Shown piece after piece: positions 17,643 through 26,798 of a stretch of 64,000 nucleotides of DNA. A program made the translations under genes and the position numbers. Every line of letters starts with the position of its first letter. The stretch's first letter is position 1. Location of the stretch: assembly GCF_022921055.1 (NCBI RefSeq), contig NZ_CP095061.1:3635501-3699500 (forward strand), given 5' to 3'. The notes below the pieces were generated by a model. The model saw only the letters and a program-made list of their open reading frames with translations, had not been told where the DNA came from and did not search any database. This DNA is from Hymenobacter volaticus. GTDB taxonomy: Bacteria; Bacteroidota; Bacteroidia; Cytophagales; Hymenobacteraceae.

Positions 17643-18341
17643 TTAGTTGGAAGCCGTTTTCGCGGCACTTTCCGCCAACAAATTCTTGACGTTTGCTTCG
17701 CCCCAATTTGGGCTCAGTACCGTGGCCGGCCGGAACGTAGCGAACAGCGCCATTGCCTTTTCGTAGTGCGGCTTGGCAGCCGCCATTCCGCCCCCAAACA
17801 TTTTGGGCCGGAAGTTGAAGTCGTTGCCCCGCACCAAGTACACGCGCGGATTTTGCGGATTCGCTTTTTCGGCCTGTCCAAGGCTTTCCCCTACCATCGC
17901 CGTGTACTTCATAGCCCGCGCCATCGGCGACACCATAATGCGGCCCTGGTAGAGGTAGGCCTGCATTACGCCTAGCTCCGACGCATCGGCCGCCGGCAAA
18001 GCCCGCGCCTGGTCTAGCGCCGTTTGGGCCTGATCGAAGTATTTGTCTTGCTGCTCGCTGTCTTTAGTAAGGAAACCCAACCGCACGTAGCCATACGCCT
18101 GATAATAGCGCGGCAACCAGTCGTTGGCCGCTACGGCCGCCGCCCGCTCGAACTTGCTGATGGCTTGTTGGGTAGCCGTGGGGTTGCTGGAACTCAGCAT
18201 TTCCTTGATGGTGGCGGCCATCATTTGCGAGTATACATCGGTGGTAGCAGTAGCCGTTGTGGGCGTGTCGATAGCAGGCGTCTGCGCTACGGCGGCGAAA
18301 GAAGCAGCGCAGAGGACGAAGGCAAGGAAAGGCTTTTTCAT
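17643..18341 (-). CDS. Secreted TPR-like helical repeat protein
   Basis: 232 residues from ATG 18341. The signal peptide MKKPFLAFVLCAASFAAVAQ is cleaved probably after VAQ, leaving a periplasmic protein. A Thr/Ala-rich linker precedes helical repeats with TPR-like spacing (SKFERAAAVAANDWLPRYY, DKYFDQAQTALDQARALP, MVGESLGQAEKANPQNPR, AKPHYEKAMALFATFRP). No enzyme motif. Located 72 bases upstream of the second sensor kinase; could be an accessory or sensory partner, but this is inferred from position only. Confidence 0.75.
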   Translation of the reverse strand: MKKPFLAFVLCAASFAAVAQTPAIDTPTTATATTDVYSQMMAATIKEMLSSSNPTATQQAISKFERAAAVAANDWLPRYYQAYGYVRLGFLTKDSEQQDKYFDQAQTALDQARALPAADASELGVMQAYLYQGRIMVSPMARAMKYTAMVGESLGQAEKANPQNPRVYLVRGNDFNFRPKMFGGGMAAAKPHYEKAMALFATFRPATVLSPNWGEANVKNLLAESAAKTASN

Positions 18342-18551
18342 GATGCGGAAGCAGTTGAAGTGGTGTATGGCGTTTGACTGTTGTAAAGGTGCACGCCCCC
18401 GCTCCCCAAGGAAATTCACGGTTACTGAAGCGTCGGATCATCAGGATGAAGCGTAGCGCGGAGGCACCTATACAATTTGTCAATTCGCTAAGATGGCCTC
18501 AATGCTAGCGCCATGAGGGAATTTCAGCTTTGGTGCTAGAGATTTAGACAT

Positions 18552-18752
18552 CTAGTTCCTTGCAGATGAGGAGCTAGGGGTAGCTGACTTGCCGTTGCCA
18601 AACTACTCGTCATGCTGAGCGGAGCCGAAGCATCTCGCTCGACTCGTTTGGTTAGCACCACAACCTCAGCATGCGAGATGCTTCGGCTCCGCTCAGCATG
18701 ACGCTCGGGGTAAACAACCCCTCCTGACCCCTCCTCATCTGAGAGAAACTAG
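18552..18752. repeat. Composite palindromic element, copy 1 (MITE/REP-like)
   Basis: About 201 bases, no coding content. Ends carry inverted repeats: CTAGTT.CT..CAGATGAGGAG at 18552-18573, its complement at 18731-18752 (19 of 22 match). Inside lies a 31-base perfect inverted repeat (18608-18638 with 18673-18703) beginning CGTCATGCTGAGCGGAGC, with a 34-base loop. The same design recurs at 29935-30214, and the inner palindrome alone at 52325-52419. It lies between the TonB receptor 3' end and the TPR-like gene. No target duplication is obvious. Confidence 0.8.
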
Positions 18753-18785
18753 TCTGCTAAACCGTAGATATTAAGTGGAGCAACC

Positions 18786-20981
18786 TTACTCGGGCCGTTC
18801 GTTCACGTCGCCGGGGTTTTTCTTGTTTATCGACACGAATACCCCCACGAACAGCATACGCGGAGCCGTGGGCGTCACGGCGACGCGGTTGAACTGGCCG
18901 CTAGCATCGGGGGTGCTGGCGTAGCGGTAGCCGTACACGTTTTGGCGGCCAAGCACGTTGGAGGTGGAGATGTGGACGATAGTGAATTGACCGAACAAAC
19001 GGGTGAGGTAGCTAGCGTTCAGGCTTACATCCTGATAAGTAGGCAGCACGCCTTGGTTGTACCCTTCCTGGTTGAGGTCGTGGTAGCGGCGCGGGCTGCC
19101 GTAGGAGGCAGTAACCCCAAAGAGCGTGTTGAGCTTAGGCACCCAATACTTGCCCACGACCGATACGTTGTGCCGGGCAGCAAACGTGGGTACGGCGCTT
19201 ACGGGGTCGGCGCGGTATTGGCGGCGGGTGTCAAGGAAGCCGTAGCTCACCCAATACTCCAGGTTCTTCACTGTTTTCCGGTCGCGCCAAAGCACGTCGA
19301 GGCCGCGAGCGTAGCCAGTGCCGCCGTTATCGTAGGTGGCGGCATTGCGCATGTCTTGGCCATCGTAGCGGGTAAGGTGGCTGTAGGTTTTGTGGTAGGC
19401 TTCGGCTTGCAGCAGCTTGCCGTCGTGGTTGTATTGGTAGGTGAGCACCGAGTGCGTGGCTTGCTCGAAGCGTAGGTTGGGCTGCACCAGCAGCAAACTG
19501 TTGTCGGGGGTTTGGTAGAAGCGGCCGTAAGCACCCGAAACCGAGCTATGCTCGCTCGTCTGATAAGCCAAGGCTAGTCGGGGAGCCGCGTTGACTCGGT
19601 CAAGTAGCGCCGAGTATTCCACGCGGCCGCCAACCCGGCCGGCCAGCCGGTCGCTTAGTTGAAAATCCGATTCCACGAAGCTAGCCGCGCGCTTTTCCGT
19701 GAAGCTGGTTTCGTAGCGAGTATCGGCGTCAGTGGCGCGGGGCTGGTACTGCTGCGTAACTTGTTGCCCGAGGCCTTCTACTCCAAGCTTGAGGTTCCAG
19801 CGGGAGCCCGCCGAATCGTTGGTGAGCACCACCCGGCCTACCAGGGCTTGCTCTAAGGTGCGTAGCCGCAATGTGTCGGGTTGCACGTCTTTATCGTCGC
19901 GCGACAGTGCTATGCCGGTTTGGATGCTCCAGCCGCGGCGCAAGGGGCTACGGAAGGTGGTGTTGAGGTAGCCGTTGCCGTTTCGTAGCGCCACGGTTTG
20001 TTGGCCGGCTGGCTCGGGGCTAGGCTGGCGGATAGCGAGGCATTGGGCGCTCCAGGTACCGTAAACTTTCAGCATACCTGCCTGCCCGGTGCGGTGACTT
20101 AGCTTGACGGAACCGCTGCCTGAGCGGGGCGCCTGCACCCACTCCACATTTTGCGGCATCAGCCCGGTGTAGGGCATCAGGTTGGTGTAATCAGCCGATA
20201 CATCCAACGAAGTTTGCTCCCACCGCTTGGTCCGCGAAGCCCCCACAAACAAGTTGGATACCGATACCCCCGTTTGCGTTTCTTGTGACAAATCCGTCGA
20301 ATTCAGCAGCAGCACGCCCGACAAGGCCTGTCCATATAGCGCCGAGTAGCCGCCCGTGCTGAACACCGTGCCCCGAAACAGTGTGGGCGAGAATCGTCCT
20401 CGTGCGGGCACCGCGGGCACCGACCCGGCGTAGAAGTTCTGCACGGGCAGGCCGTCCATATACACTTTGGTTTCGTTGGCAGCCCCGCCGCGCACGAACA
20501 GCATGCCGTCCTCCCCTACTCGGGTGGTGCCCGGCAGGGTGTTGAGCGCACCCGACACGTCGGCTAGCGCACCAGCAGTGGTTTGAATGTCGCGGGTGTT
20601 GAGGGCGGCGGAACGCTTCTCGTCACTGGCCTCGAAAGCTCCGGCTGTCACCACCACCGAGCCCAAGGCATGCGGAGTGCCTTCCAGCTTCAAGCTCAGC
20701 TTCAGTGGCTGCCCGTTCAAAGTCAGCGGCAACTCCTGCGGCTGATACCCCAACAAGCTCAACACCAGCGTAGCCGCCCCGGCCTGCTGCGTCTCGAACT
20801 GAAACGTGCCTAAGGTATCGGTGCTGGTACCGTCGAAAGTGCCGCGCAAAAACACATTGACGCCCGGCAGTGCTTGGCCCGCCGCGTCGCGGACGATGCC
20901 GCTGAGATTGGTGGCAGATTGAGCGTACAGCCCTGCGGTGGGGGCTAATAGCAGGAACAGTGAGAGTAGTAGACGTTTCAT
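18786..20981 (-). CDS. TonB-dependent receptor with carboxypeptidase-like regulatory domain
   Basis: 731 residues; signal peptide (1-20, ending GLYAQ). Residues about 24-105 form the CarboxypepD_reg-like beta-sandwich (LSGIVRDAAGQALPGVNVFL, LVLSLLGYQPQEL), followed by a plug domain (SGALNTLPGTTRVGEDGMLFVRGG about 143-166) and a 22-strand-type barrel rich in aromatic-ended strands. No SusD partner or sugar-utilisation gene is adjacent, so it is more likely a general or metal/peptide transporter than a polysaccharide system. Imports an unknown substrate across the outer membrane using TonB energy. Confidence 0.88.
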   Translation of the reverse strand: MKRLLLSLFLLLAPTAGLYAQSATNLSGIVRDAAGQALPGVNVFLRGTFDGTSTDTLGTFQFETQQAGAATLVLSLLGYQPQELPLTLNGQPLKLSLKLEGTPHALGSVVVTAGAFEASDEKRSAALNTRDIQTTAGALADVSGALNTLPGTTRVGEDGMLFVRGGAANETKVYMDGLPVQNFYAGSVPAVPARGRFSPTLFRGTVFSTGGYSALYGQALSGVLLLNSTDLSQETQTGVSVSNLFVGASRTKRWEQTSLDVSADYTNLMPYTGLMPQNVEWVQAPRSGSGSVKLSHRTGQAGMLKVYGTWSAQCLAIRQPSPEPAGQQTVALRNGNGYLNTTFRSPLRRGWSIQTGIALSRDDKDVQPDTLRLRTLEQALVGRVVLTNDSAGSRWNLKLGVEGLGQQVTQQYQPRATDADTRYETSFTEKRAASFVESDFQLSDRLAGRVGGRVEYSALLDRVNAAPRLALAYQTSEHSSVSGAYGRFYQTPDNSLLLVQPNLRFEQATHSVLTYQYNHDGKLLQAEAYHKTYSHLTRYDGQDMRNAATYDNGGTGYARGLDVLWRDRKTVKNLEYWVSYGFLDTRRQYRADPVSAVPTFAARHNVSVVGKYWVPKLNTLFGVTASYGSPRRYHDLNQEGYNQGVLPTYQDVSLNASYLTRLFGQFTIVHISTSNVLGRQNVYGYRYASTPDASGQFNRVAVTPTAPRMLFVGVFVSINKKNPGDVNERPE

Positions 20982-21234
20982 GGCAGTAGCAGCGAAGTGA
21001 CACTCAAATGTGAGCTACTGCTTAAGCCAATGAAATTTGCGGTTACCGAAGTGCCAGATTATGGAGATGAAGTGTAGGAAAACCTACTTATCAACTCATC
21101 CCGCTCCGGATGCAGTGATTCAGCAGTTTACATTAATTCCTCAGCTACTAAGTACTGATATTGGTAAGCGCCTGGAATAGTAATGTCAATAAGCTCCTCC
21201 CTATCTTGTGTCGGCTTATCTACCCACCACTGCT

Positions 21235-21879
21235 ATGCACATTGCTTCCCTCAACGTTGGTTTGCCTCAAGAATATGTTTGGAATGGCAAGACCGTACGA
21301 ACCAGCATTTTCAAGCAACCTACCTCGGAGCTAGTGCAGGTGTATACAGAGCACTTGGCGAATGATGGGCAGGCCGACCTCCACGTGCACGGCGGTCCTG
21401 ACAAAGCCGTGTATGCGTATCCGCAAGAGCATTATGCGTTCTGGCAAGAGTACTTGCCCGCCGAAAAACTAGTGCCCGGAGCTTTCGGCGAGAACCTGAC
21501 CACTGTTGGCCTACTGGAAAAGGATGTGCGGATAGGCGACTTATACCAGATGGGCACGGCCGTGCTGATGGCTTTTCAGCCGCGCCAACCCTGCTTTAAG
21601 TTGGGTATTCGGCTGCAGGATGACAGCATGGTGCAGCGCTTCGAGAAGTCGCGGCGCAGTGGCATCTATTTCCGGGTGCAGCAGGAAGGCGTGGTGCAAG
21701 CCGGCGACGTCATCACACTAGTGCAGCGTTCCACCTACAACGTTACCATTCAGGACATAGTTGACAACGGTAGCGTAGAAACCCCCGATCCGCACAAGAT
21801 TCAGGAAATCTTGGACATGCCGTATCTGACGGTGTCTTGGCGCAAGCGCTTCACGCTGATGCTAGAAGGAAGCCGTTGA
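21235..21879 (+). CDS. MOSC domain-containing protein (YiiM-like)
   Basis: 214 residues from ATG 21235. MOSC features: SIFKQPTSELVQVYTEHLANDGQADLHVHGG (split about 25-55), DKAVYAYPQEHYAFW, the GAFGENLTTVGLLEKDVRIGD core (about 81-101), and the conserved Cys in FQPRQPCFKLGIR (about 122). In YiiM-type proteins this Cys holds molybdenum cofactor and the enzyme reduces N-hydroxylated compounds; that role is plausible here. TATCTTGT (21202-21209), a near -7 box, precedes it. The pirin gene follows 100 bases later. Confidence 0.88.
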   Translation: MHIASLNVGLPQEYVWNGKTVRTSIFKQPTSELVQVYTEHLANDGQADLHVHGGPDKAVYAYPQEHYAFWQEYLPAEKLVPGAFGENLTTVGLLEKDVRIGDLYQMGTAVLMAFQPRQPCFKLGIRLQDDSMVQRFEKSRRSGIYFRVQQEGVVQAGDVITLVQRSTYNVTIQDIVDNGSVETPDPHKIQEILDMPYLTVSWRKRFTLMLEGSR

Positions 21880-21979
21880 TTTTTGTTGGATGACGTAAGT
21901 ACTTCGGAAAGCTTGTTGCCCGCTTTAGCGCGTGCAGCAGCTTGGTTCGAGTTACTTGGCATCTACTTCAATCCACTTT

Positions 21980-22858
21980 ATGAGCACTTTCTTTCGCCGC
22001 ATTTTTCAGGTTATTGATGGCAACAAGAAGTTCGTCGGCGACGGCTTCGATGTAACTAGCCCGATGCCAGGGCCGCGTATCCGGCAGCTTAGCCCCTACC
22101 TGCTTATCGACCACACCGGCCCGATGCAAGTAGCGCCCACCGATGCGCCGTTGGGTACGCCGCCGCACCCGCACCGCGGCTTCGAAACCGTAACGGTGGT
22201 GTACGAGGGCGCCCTGGCCCACCGCGACACCGCGGGCCACAGCGGCACCCTCGGCCCGGGCGACGTTCAGTGGATGACGGCCGGCGCGGGCCTCCTGCAC
22301 GAAGAGCGCCACGAAAAAGAGTTTGCCCGGCAAGGCGGCACACTGGAACTGCTGCAACTGTGGGTGAACGTGCCCAAAAAGGACAAGCTGGCCCCGCCCC
22401 GCTACCAGAATATTCGGAGCACCAGCATTCCTAGCCTGTCCCTGCCTGGTGGCAACAGTAGCATCCGCGTTATCGCCGGCGACTACGAGAATCTTACCGG
22501 CCCCGCCGAAACTTTCTCGCTCATCACGCTGCTGGACGTGCATCTGGCTCCCGGCGTGGAAACTACCCTGCGCCTGCCAGCCGACTACAACGTGGGCATT
22601 TATGTAGTGAAGGGTGCCATTACGCTGCACGGCAACCGGCCCGCTGTCATCAAACAACTGGTGGTGTTTGGTTGGGACTCGACCGACATTCAAGTCAGGG
22701 CCACCGAGGAAACAGTTTTACTGGTTTTGGCCGGAGCACCCATCGAGGAACCACTGGCAACGTACGGCCCCTTCGTGATGAACACCAACCAGGAATTGGT
22801 ACAAGCCATTGCCGATTTTGAAAGTGGCGGCATGGGCAAGTTTCCGGAAGATGAGTAG
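21980..22858 (+). CDS. Pirin family protein
   Basis: 292 residues from ATG 21980. Bicupin of the pirin family: LLIDHTGPMQ, GTPPHPHRGFETVTVVYEG (about 51-69) with the metal-binding His residues, GDVQWMTAGAGLLHEERHEK (His and Glu ligands, about 86-105) and LELLQLWVNVPKKDKLAPPRYQ. The C-terminal cupin retains VVKGAITLHG. Bacterial pirins include quercetinases and transcription cofactors; which applies here is unknown. Confidence 0.92.
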   Translation: MSTFFRRIFQVIDGNKKFVGDGFDVTSPMPGPRIRQLSPYLLIDHTGPMQVAPTDAPLGTPPHPHRGFETVTVVYEGALAHRDTAGHSGTLGPGDVQWMTAGAGLLHEERHEKEFARQGGTLELLQLWVNVPKKDKLAPPRYQNIRSTSIPSLSLPGGNSSIRVIAGDYENLTGPAETFSLITLLDVHLAPGVETTLRLPADYNVGIYVVKGAITLHGNRPAVIKQLVVFGWDSTDIQVRATEETVLLVLAGAPIEEPLATYGPFVMNTNQELVQAIADFESGGMGKFPEDE

Positions 22859-22995
22859 CTGGCAGGTGCTTGCTGAGCTAAATTGACAGTGGTTGCGGGT
22901 GGGACCGAGAATGTATATCTAGCATCGTCGCTCCTTTCGGTGGAACGGCAGTTTGATTCTCAAGGCCCTCCGGTTCCATCCGCGTTTCAGCTGCC

Positions 22996-23618
22996 GTGCT
23001 GCAGCATGGTTCCACTTCATCCATACGCCCCGTGTCCAGCCCGTATGCTCCTCTGCTTGCCCACATTGCCCGGTACGTAGCGCTAACTCCCACCGAAGCT
23101 GACCTGCTCCAAACGTACCTGACGCGGCAAACCATTGCCCGCAAAGAGCATCTGCTCAGCGAAGGCCAAGTATGTACGGCTAACTACTTTGTACTGCGAG
23201 GCTGCCTCCGTACTTACCTCGTCAACGAAAAAGGCAGCGAGCAAACCATCTTGTTTGGCATCGAAAACTGGTGGCTAACCGATTATGCCAGTCTCGATAT
23301 GCAGACGCCGTCTCAGTTCTTTATTCAGGCGGTAGAAACTACCGAGGTGGTGCTTTTCGAAAAGCGGGTGCAAGAGGAAGTGCTACGTCAGTTGCCGCAG
23401 CTAGAGCGGTATTTCCGCATCCTGCTGCAGAAGTCGGCGGCGGCAGCGCTGTTTCGGATCAAATTTCTCTTCAGCTTGTCGGGGAGGCGCGCTACTATCA
23501 TTTCAACAGCGCTTTTCCGGGGTTTGTGCAGCGGGTGCCGCAGTATATGTTGGCTTCTTATCTAGGCTTTACGCCGGAATTTCTCAGCAAAATCAGGGCA
23601 AAGGTGGGCCACGAGTAA
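22996..23618 (+). pseudogene. Crp/Fnr-family transcription regulator, frameshifted
   Basis: The N-terminal cyclic-nucleotide-type domain is intact (SEGQVCTANYFVLRGCLRTYL, EQTILFGIENWWLTDYASLD, LPQLERYFRILLQKS). The frame breaks at the G run 23481-23484; the rest continues in another frame as GEARYYHFNSAFPGFVQRVPQYMLASYLG and FTPEFLSKIRAK, the DNA-binding helix region. Adding one G restores SLSGEARYYHF. The start is also unclear: GTG 22996 or GTG 23032 in frame, while ATG 23044 is one base out. This may be a sequencing artefact or a real break. The AhpD-like gene downstream is a frequent neighbour of such regulators. Confidence 0.82.
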
Positions 23619-23700
23619 AACCGTCATTTCTTGAACTAGATTAAGTGGATTCCGTTGGCCACCTCGGACATTTGAGGCATACTTCAACCCACTAAAGTTC

Positions 23701-24138
23701 ATGAAGATGCGTCTCAACATCCAGCAAACCGAACCCGAAGCCTACAAAGCCATGTATGCGTTAGAGAAGTACCTAAGCTCTTCTAAACTCAGCGGCACGC
23801 ACAAAGAATTGATTAAGATGCGGGCCTCCCAAGTAAATGGCTGCGCCTACTGCCTCAATATGCACTCCCGTGACGCGCGCAAAGCCGGCGAAACCGAGCA
23901 ACGCCTGTATCTGCTATCTGCCTGGCGCGAAACTACCTTGTTCACCCCCGAAGAGCAAGCCTTGCTGGCTCTCACCGAGGAAGTAACGCTCATCGGTCAG
24001 CACGTGTCCAATGCCACCTATCAGCAGGCCGCTGCCTTGTTTGATGAGCACTATTTGGCGCAGGCCATCATGGCCATCGTCACAATTAACGCCTGGAACC
24101 GCATTGCCATTACAACGGAAATGCCCTTGGAAGCCTAA
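23701..24138 (+). CDS. Carboxymuconolactone decarboxylase / AhpD-like alkylhydroperoxidase
   Basis: 145 residues. The AhpD core is visible: LIKMRASQVNGCAYCLNMHSRDARKAGE (about 39-66), with the redox CxxC (CAYC) and the His that forms its proton relay, then LLSAWRETTLFTPEEQALLALTEEVTL. It probably reduces peroxides or related electrophiles through a thiol relay. A second ATG two codons later is equally possible. Lies 82 bases after the Crp-type regulator, which probably controls it. A 25-base-stem hairpin follows. Confidence 0.9.
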   Translation: MKMRLNIQQTEPEAYKAMYALEKYLSSSKLSGTHKELIKMRASQVNGCAYCLNMHSRDARKAGETEQRLYLLSAWRETTLFTPEEQALLALTEEVTLIGQHVSNATYQQAAALFDEHYLAQAIMAIVTINAWNRIAITTEMPLEA

Positions 24139-24207
24139 AAACGGAGCAGTTGACTTGCTTGCCCCTTGCGGACTTTCCTCGAACCTTCTCTCACTGAAAA
24201 GCAAACT

Positions 24208-24262
24208 GCCTGCACACAACGGCGCCCATACCGCAATGGTATGGGCGCCGTTGTGTGCAGGC
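24208..24262. terminator. Long perfect hairpin between convergent genes
   Basis: 25-base perfect stem (24208-24232 with 24238-24262), loop GCAAT, starting GCCTGCACACAACGG. Closes the AhpD-like gene and can also serve the minus-strand gene ending at 24340. The flanking T-tract is short (ATTTAGTT). Confidence 0.85.
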
Positions 24263-24339
24263 AATTTAGTTAACTATCGGGCTCTTAGAAGTCTATTGCC
24301 CGATTTCGTTTCAGCTAATGAGTCTGACTAACAGATACC

Positions 24340-24675
24340 TTAGTCGGCGTTGCCGGTAGCACCATCGTCGGTGAATTCGCCCTCGTTATTGGGGTTGTGC
24401 ACGGTGGACTCGGCCACTTCTTGGTTCAGGGCCACGTCTACGGGAGCTTCAGCGTTGGGAGCTGTTGGGCTGCCCGAGGCTTTGGCACCACCTTTACCAG
24501 TCAGGAACGACCAGTCTACCTTGCCTTTGGTTAGGTAATAAGCACCAGCGGTTACGGCCGCTACGCCCACCCCTACCAAAGCATTTTTCTGCTTTTTGGT
24601 TAGGTTCAGGTTTTTCAGGTTAGGCAGGTTGCCGAGGCCATTTGCTTTTTTGGACTTGTTTTTTTTCTTAGCCAT
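24340..24675 (-). CDS. Hypothetical protein with Lys-rich N-terminus and one membrane segment
   Basis: 111 residues. Starts MAKKKNKSKKANGLGNLPNL, then TKKQKNALVGVGVAAVTAGAYYL (a single hydrophobic segment, about 34-48) and an acidic, Asn/Asp/Glu-rich C-terminal tail (EFTDDGATGNAD). The design, basic N-terminus plus one membrane helix plus acidic tail, suggests a small inner-membrane protein with a cytoplasmic basic head. No family recognised. Confidence 0.65.
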   Translation of the reverse strand: MAKKKNKSKKANGLGNLPNLKNLNLTKKQKNALVGVGVAAVTAGAYYLTKGKVDWSFLTGKGGAKASGSPTAPNAEAPVDVALNQEVAESTVHNPNNEGEFTDDGATGNAD

Positions 24676-25057
24676 GAGGTAGAGCTGAGAGCTTGATTAA
24701 GAATGAAGGCTTGGTAGAGAAGGCCTGTTACGAAGGTGTGACAGGTGGTCGTCGGTAAGCAGTAGAATGCGCAACAACCCTTCCCGACCGCGCTGTAGGT
24801 GAATTTATACGGCAGCAGCGGCAGTTGTGATGCCGATTTTCTGAATCAATGCACTGTTTCTGGCTCACTGGCTCCTAAAAGCGTCGCCCTCTGCGACTTC
24901 CCAAAAATGGGCTTGAGTTTTAGGAAGCTGGCAATGGTTTGGCAGCTGGTCCTACAAACTTGCCCAAAGGCCGGCTCGACTATAACTTAATTAGCTGCCG
25001 AAGAGTAAGGAAAGCCGCCTTTCAAGAAAGCTTTCTATCCGAACCTCTTACGAATTC
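24676..25057. other. Divergent intergenic region, no gene seen
   Basis: 382 bases between divergent genes; must hold both promoters. A 63-codon frame at 24799-24990 has no protein-like features. No long repeat or RNA structure noticed. Confidence 0.45.
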
Positions 25058-26788
25058 ATGCAGCTACGACTTGTTGTTTTATCTATCCTGTGGGGTATGC
25101 TGATGAGCCCGGCAATAGCGCAAACCGTTACGGGTCCGCAGGGCGAAAAATTCACGGAGCGGATAGTGGCCCGCCAACTCAGCGACCCGTGGGAAATAAC
25201 GTACGGCCCCGACAACTTCCTGTGGATGACCGAGGCCAAAGGATACCGCGTCAGCCGCGTTGACCCGGCCACGGGCAGCCGCAATGTGTTGCTGGACCTG
25301 AGCAAGGAGCGCCACTTTCCGCGCTACGACAAGATTCCGGACTCAGTAGATGGCGGCAAACCCTGGCCGCAAGGCGGCCTGATGGGGTTGGCACTGCACC
25401 CGCAATTGCTGCAAGGCCAGCCCTACGTGTACCTCACTTACATCCATTCGTTTGAGGGCGCCAACCAGCCCGGCAAGGGCAGCCGCCCCAACCACGGCGG
25501 CAACTTCTTCACGGCCCGTTTGGTGCGTTACGAGTATGATGTCGCCAGCCAAACCTTGCGGCGCCCTCTCGTGCTCTGCGACACCATCCCGGCCAGTAAC
25601 GACCACAACGCCGGCCGCCTGCTGATAGCTCCGGTTGCCGGCCGCAACTACTTATTCTATTCGGTAGGCGACCTAGGCGCCGGTCAGTTCGAAAACGGTG
25701 GCCGCCCCAACCACGCCCAAAGCATCAGTTCCTACGAAGGGAAAGTACTGCGTTTCAACCTCGCGCCCGATGCCGACGCCACTCCGCAGACCCGCTGGAT
25801 TCCGAACGACAATCCGTTCAGCACCAAACGGCAAAGCGCCGTATGGAGCACTGGCCACCGCAACGCCCAAGGGCTGGCGTATGCCGTAGTAGGCGGCACG
25901 GGTCGGCTGTACGCATCGGAGCACGGGCCGTTTTCGGATGACGAACTCAACCTCGTCGAGAAAGGAAAGAACTACGGGCATCCGTTGGTGTTGGGCTTTG
26001 CCGATGGCAACTACAACGGGTTGGCCGCAGCAGCTTCCGAACACACTGATTTGCCCGGTCCCTGGCACACCACCTACCCCACCATCGGCAGCGAGCAAGC
26101 TAACGCCAACGCTCTTGGCGCCACGTACCGCGACCCGCTAGCCACGCTCTACCCACTCAACCACGACTTTCTGACTACGGTACTCACTCGCACCCGCGCC
26201 CACGACCCCGACGAACCCACTTGGAATTCGGAAGCGCCTAGCAGTTTGGCGGTATACACGGCTACGGCCATTCCGGGCTGGCAAAACTCTCTTCTGATTC
26301 CGACCCTGAAACGCGGCAAGCTGGTGCGTCTCAAGCTAAACGACAACGGCACCGCCGTGGCTAGCGACACGATGATGTACTTCAAAGCTCCCGTCCGTTA
26401 CCGCGACCTAGCCGTTTCGCTCGACGGCACCAAACTTTACCTCGCCACCGACAGTGCCACCATCACGTCTGGTCCCTCGCAGGATGCACCTAAGGGCACG
26501 GTGTGCAAGGGCTGCATTCTGGAATACACGTATGTAGGCGGCGGCTTGGCTACTAACCCATCGGTGGCTGACCGAAAAACGCCGAGCCCGGAAATGGCCT
26601 TGCGGGAAGCCACAACTATGGTGCAGAAACTGAAGCCAAAGGACCGCCGCGTGAAGCGCGCTGGTTTGCCGCCAGCTCAGCGCCCGATGTTTGATTTGCT
26701 GCTCAAGCCCGTCCTGACCGCTCAGGAAAAAACCGAGGCGCAGCAAAATGCACCTGCCTTGCTGACCGGGCTCCGGCAGCAGATGTAA
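25058..26788 (+). CDS. PQQ-dependent sugar (glucose/sorbosone) dehydrogenase
   Basis: 576 residues with a signal peptide (1-21, ending SPAIAQ): periplasmic. The six-bladed propeller of the GSDH family shows ARQLSDPWEITYGPDNFLWM, GGLMGLALHPQL (about 106-117), NDHNAGRLLIAP, GDLGAGQF, SSYEGKVLRFNLAPD, STGHRNAQGLAYA (about 264-276) and YASEHGPFSDDELNLVEKGKNYGHP. Those His/Arg/Gly positions form the PQQ and calcium site in soluble glucose dehydrogenase. A Lys/Pro-rich C-terminal extension (about 500-576) has no assigned role. Substrate unknown. Confidence 0.9.
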   Translation: MQLRLVVLSILWGMLMSPAIAQTVTGPQGEKFTERIVARQLSDPWEITYGPDNFLWMTEAKGYRVSRVDPATGSRNVLLDLSKERHFPRYDKIPDSVDGGKPWPQGGLMGLALHPQLLQGQPYVYLTYIHSFEGANQPGKGSRPNHGGNFFTARLVRYEYDVASQTLRRPLVLCDTIPASNDHNAGRLLIAPVAGRNYLFYSVGDLGAGQFENGGRPNHAQSISSYEGKVLRFNLAPDADATPQTRWIPNDNPFSTKRQSAVWSTGHRNAQGLAYAVVGGTGRLYASEHGPFSDDELNLVEKGKNYGHPLVLGFADGNYNGLAAAASEHTDLPGPWHTTYPTIGSEQANANALGATYRDPLATLYPLNHDFLTTVLTRTRAHDPDEPTWNSEAPSSLAVYTATAIPGWQNSLLIPTLKRGKLVRLKLNDNGTAVASDTMMYFKAPVRYRDLAVSLDGTKLYLATDSATITSGPSQDAPKGTVCKGCILEYTYVGGGLATNPSVADRKTPSPEMALREATTMVQKLKPKDRRVKRAGLPPAQRPMFDLLLKPVLTAQEKTEAQQNAPALLTGLRQQM

Positions 26789-26798
26789 GCACCACAAG

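Noticed and set aside
16879..17706. 275-codon minus-strand frame overlapping the second sensor kinase
   Set aside because: Same strand, other frame, and the kinase frame holds all the conserved motifs. The alternative translation has no recognisable domain.
18552..18752. Insertion sequence remnant with transposase
   Set aside because: No coding potential at all; only palindromes. Treated as a non-autonomous repeat instead.
18942..19475. 177-codon plus-strand frame within the TonB receptor
   Set aside because: Antisense shadow of the receptor gene; Val/Ala/Gly-rich with no protein-like pattern.
18786..20981. Polysaccharide utilisation locus (SusC/SusD)
   Set aside because: The receptor is short for SusC and no SusD-like lipoprotein or glycoside hydrolase is adjacent.
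24799..24990. 63-codon frame between divergent genes
   Set aside because: No hydrophobic or domain pattern; sits where two promoters are expected.
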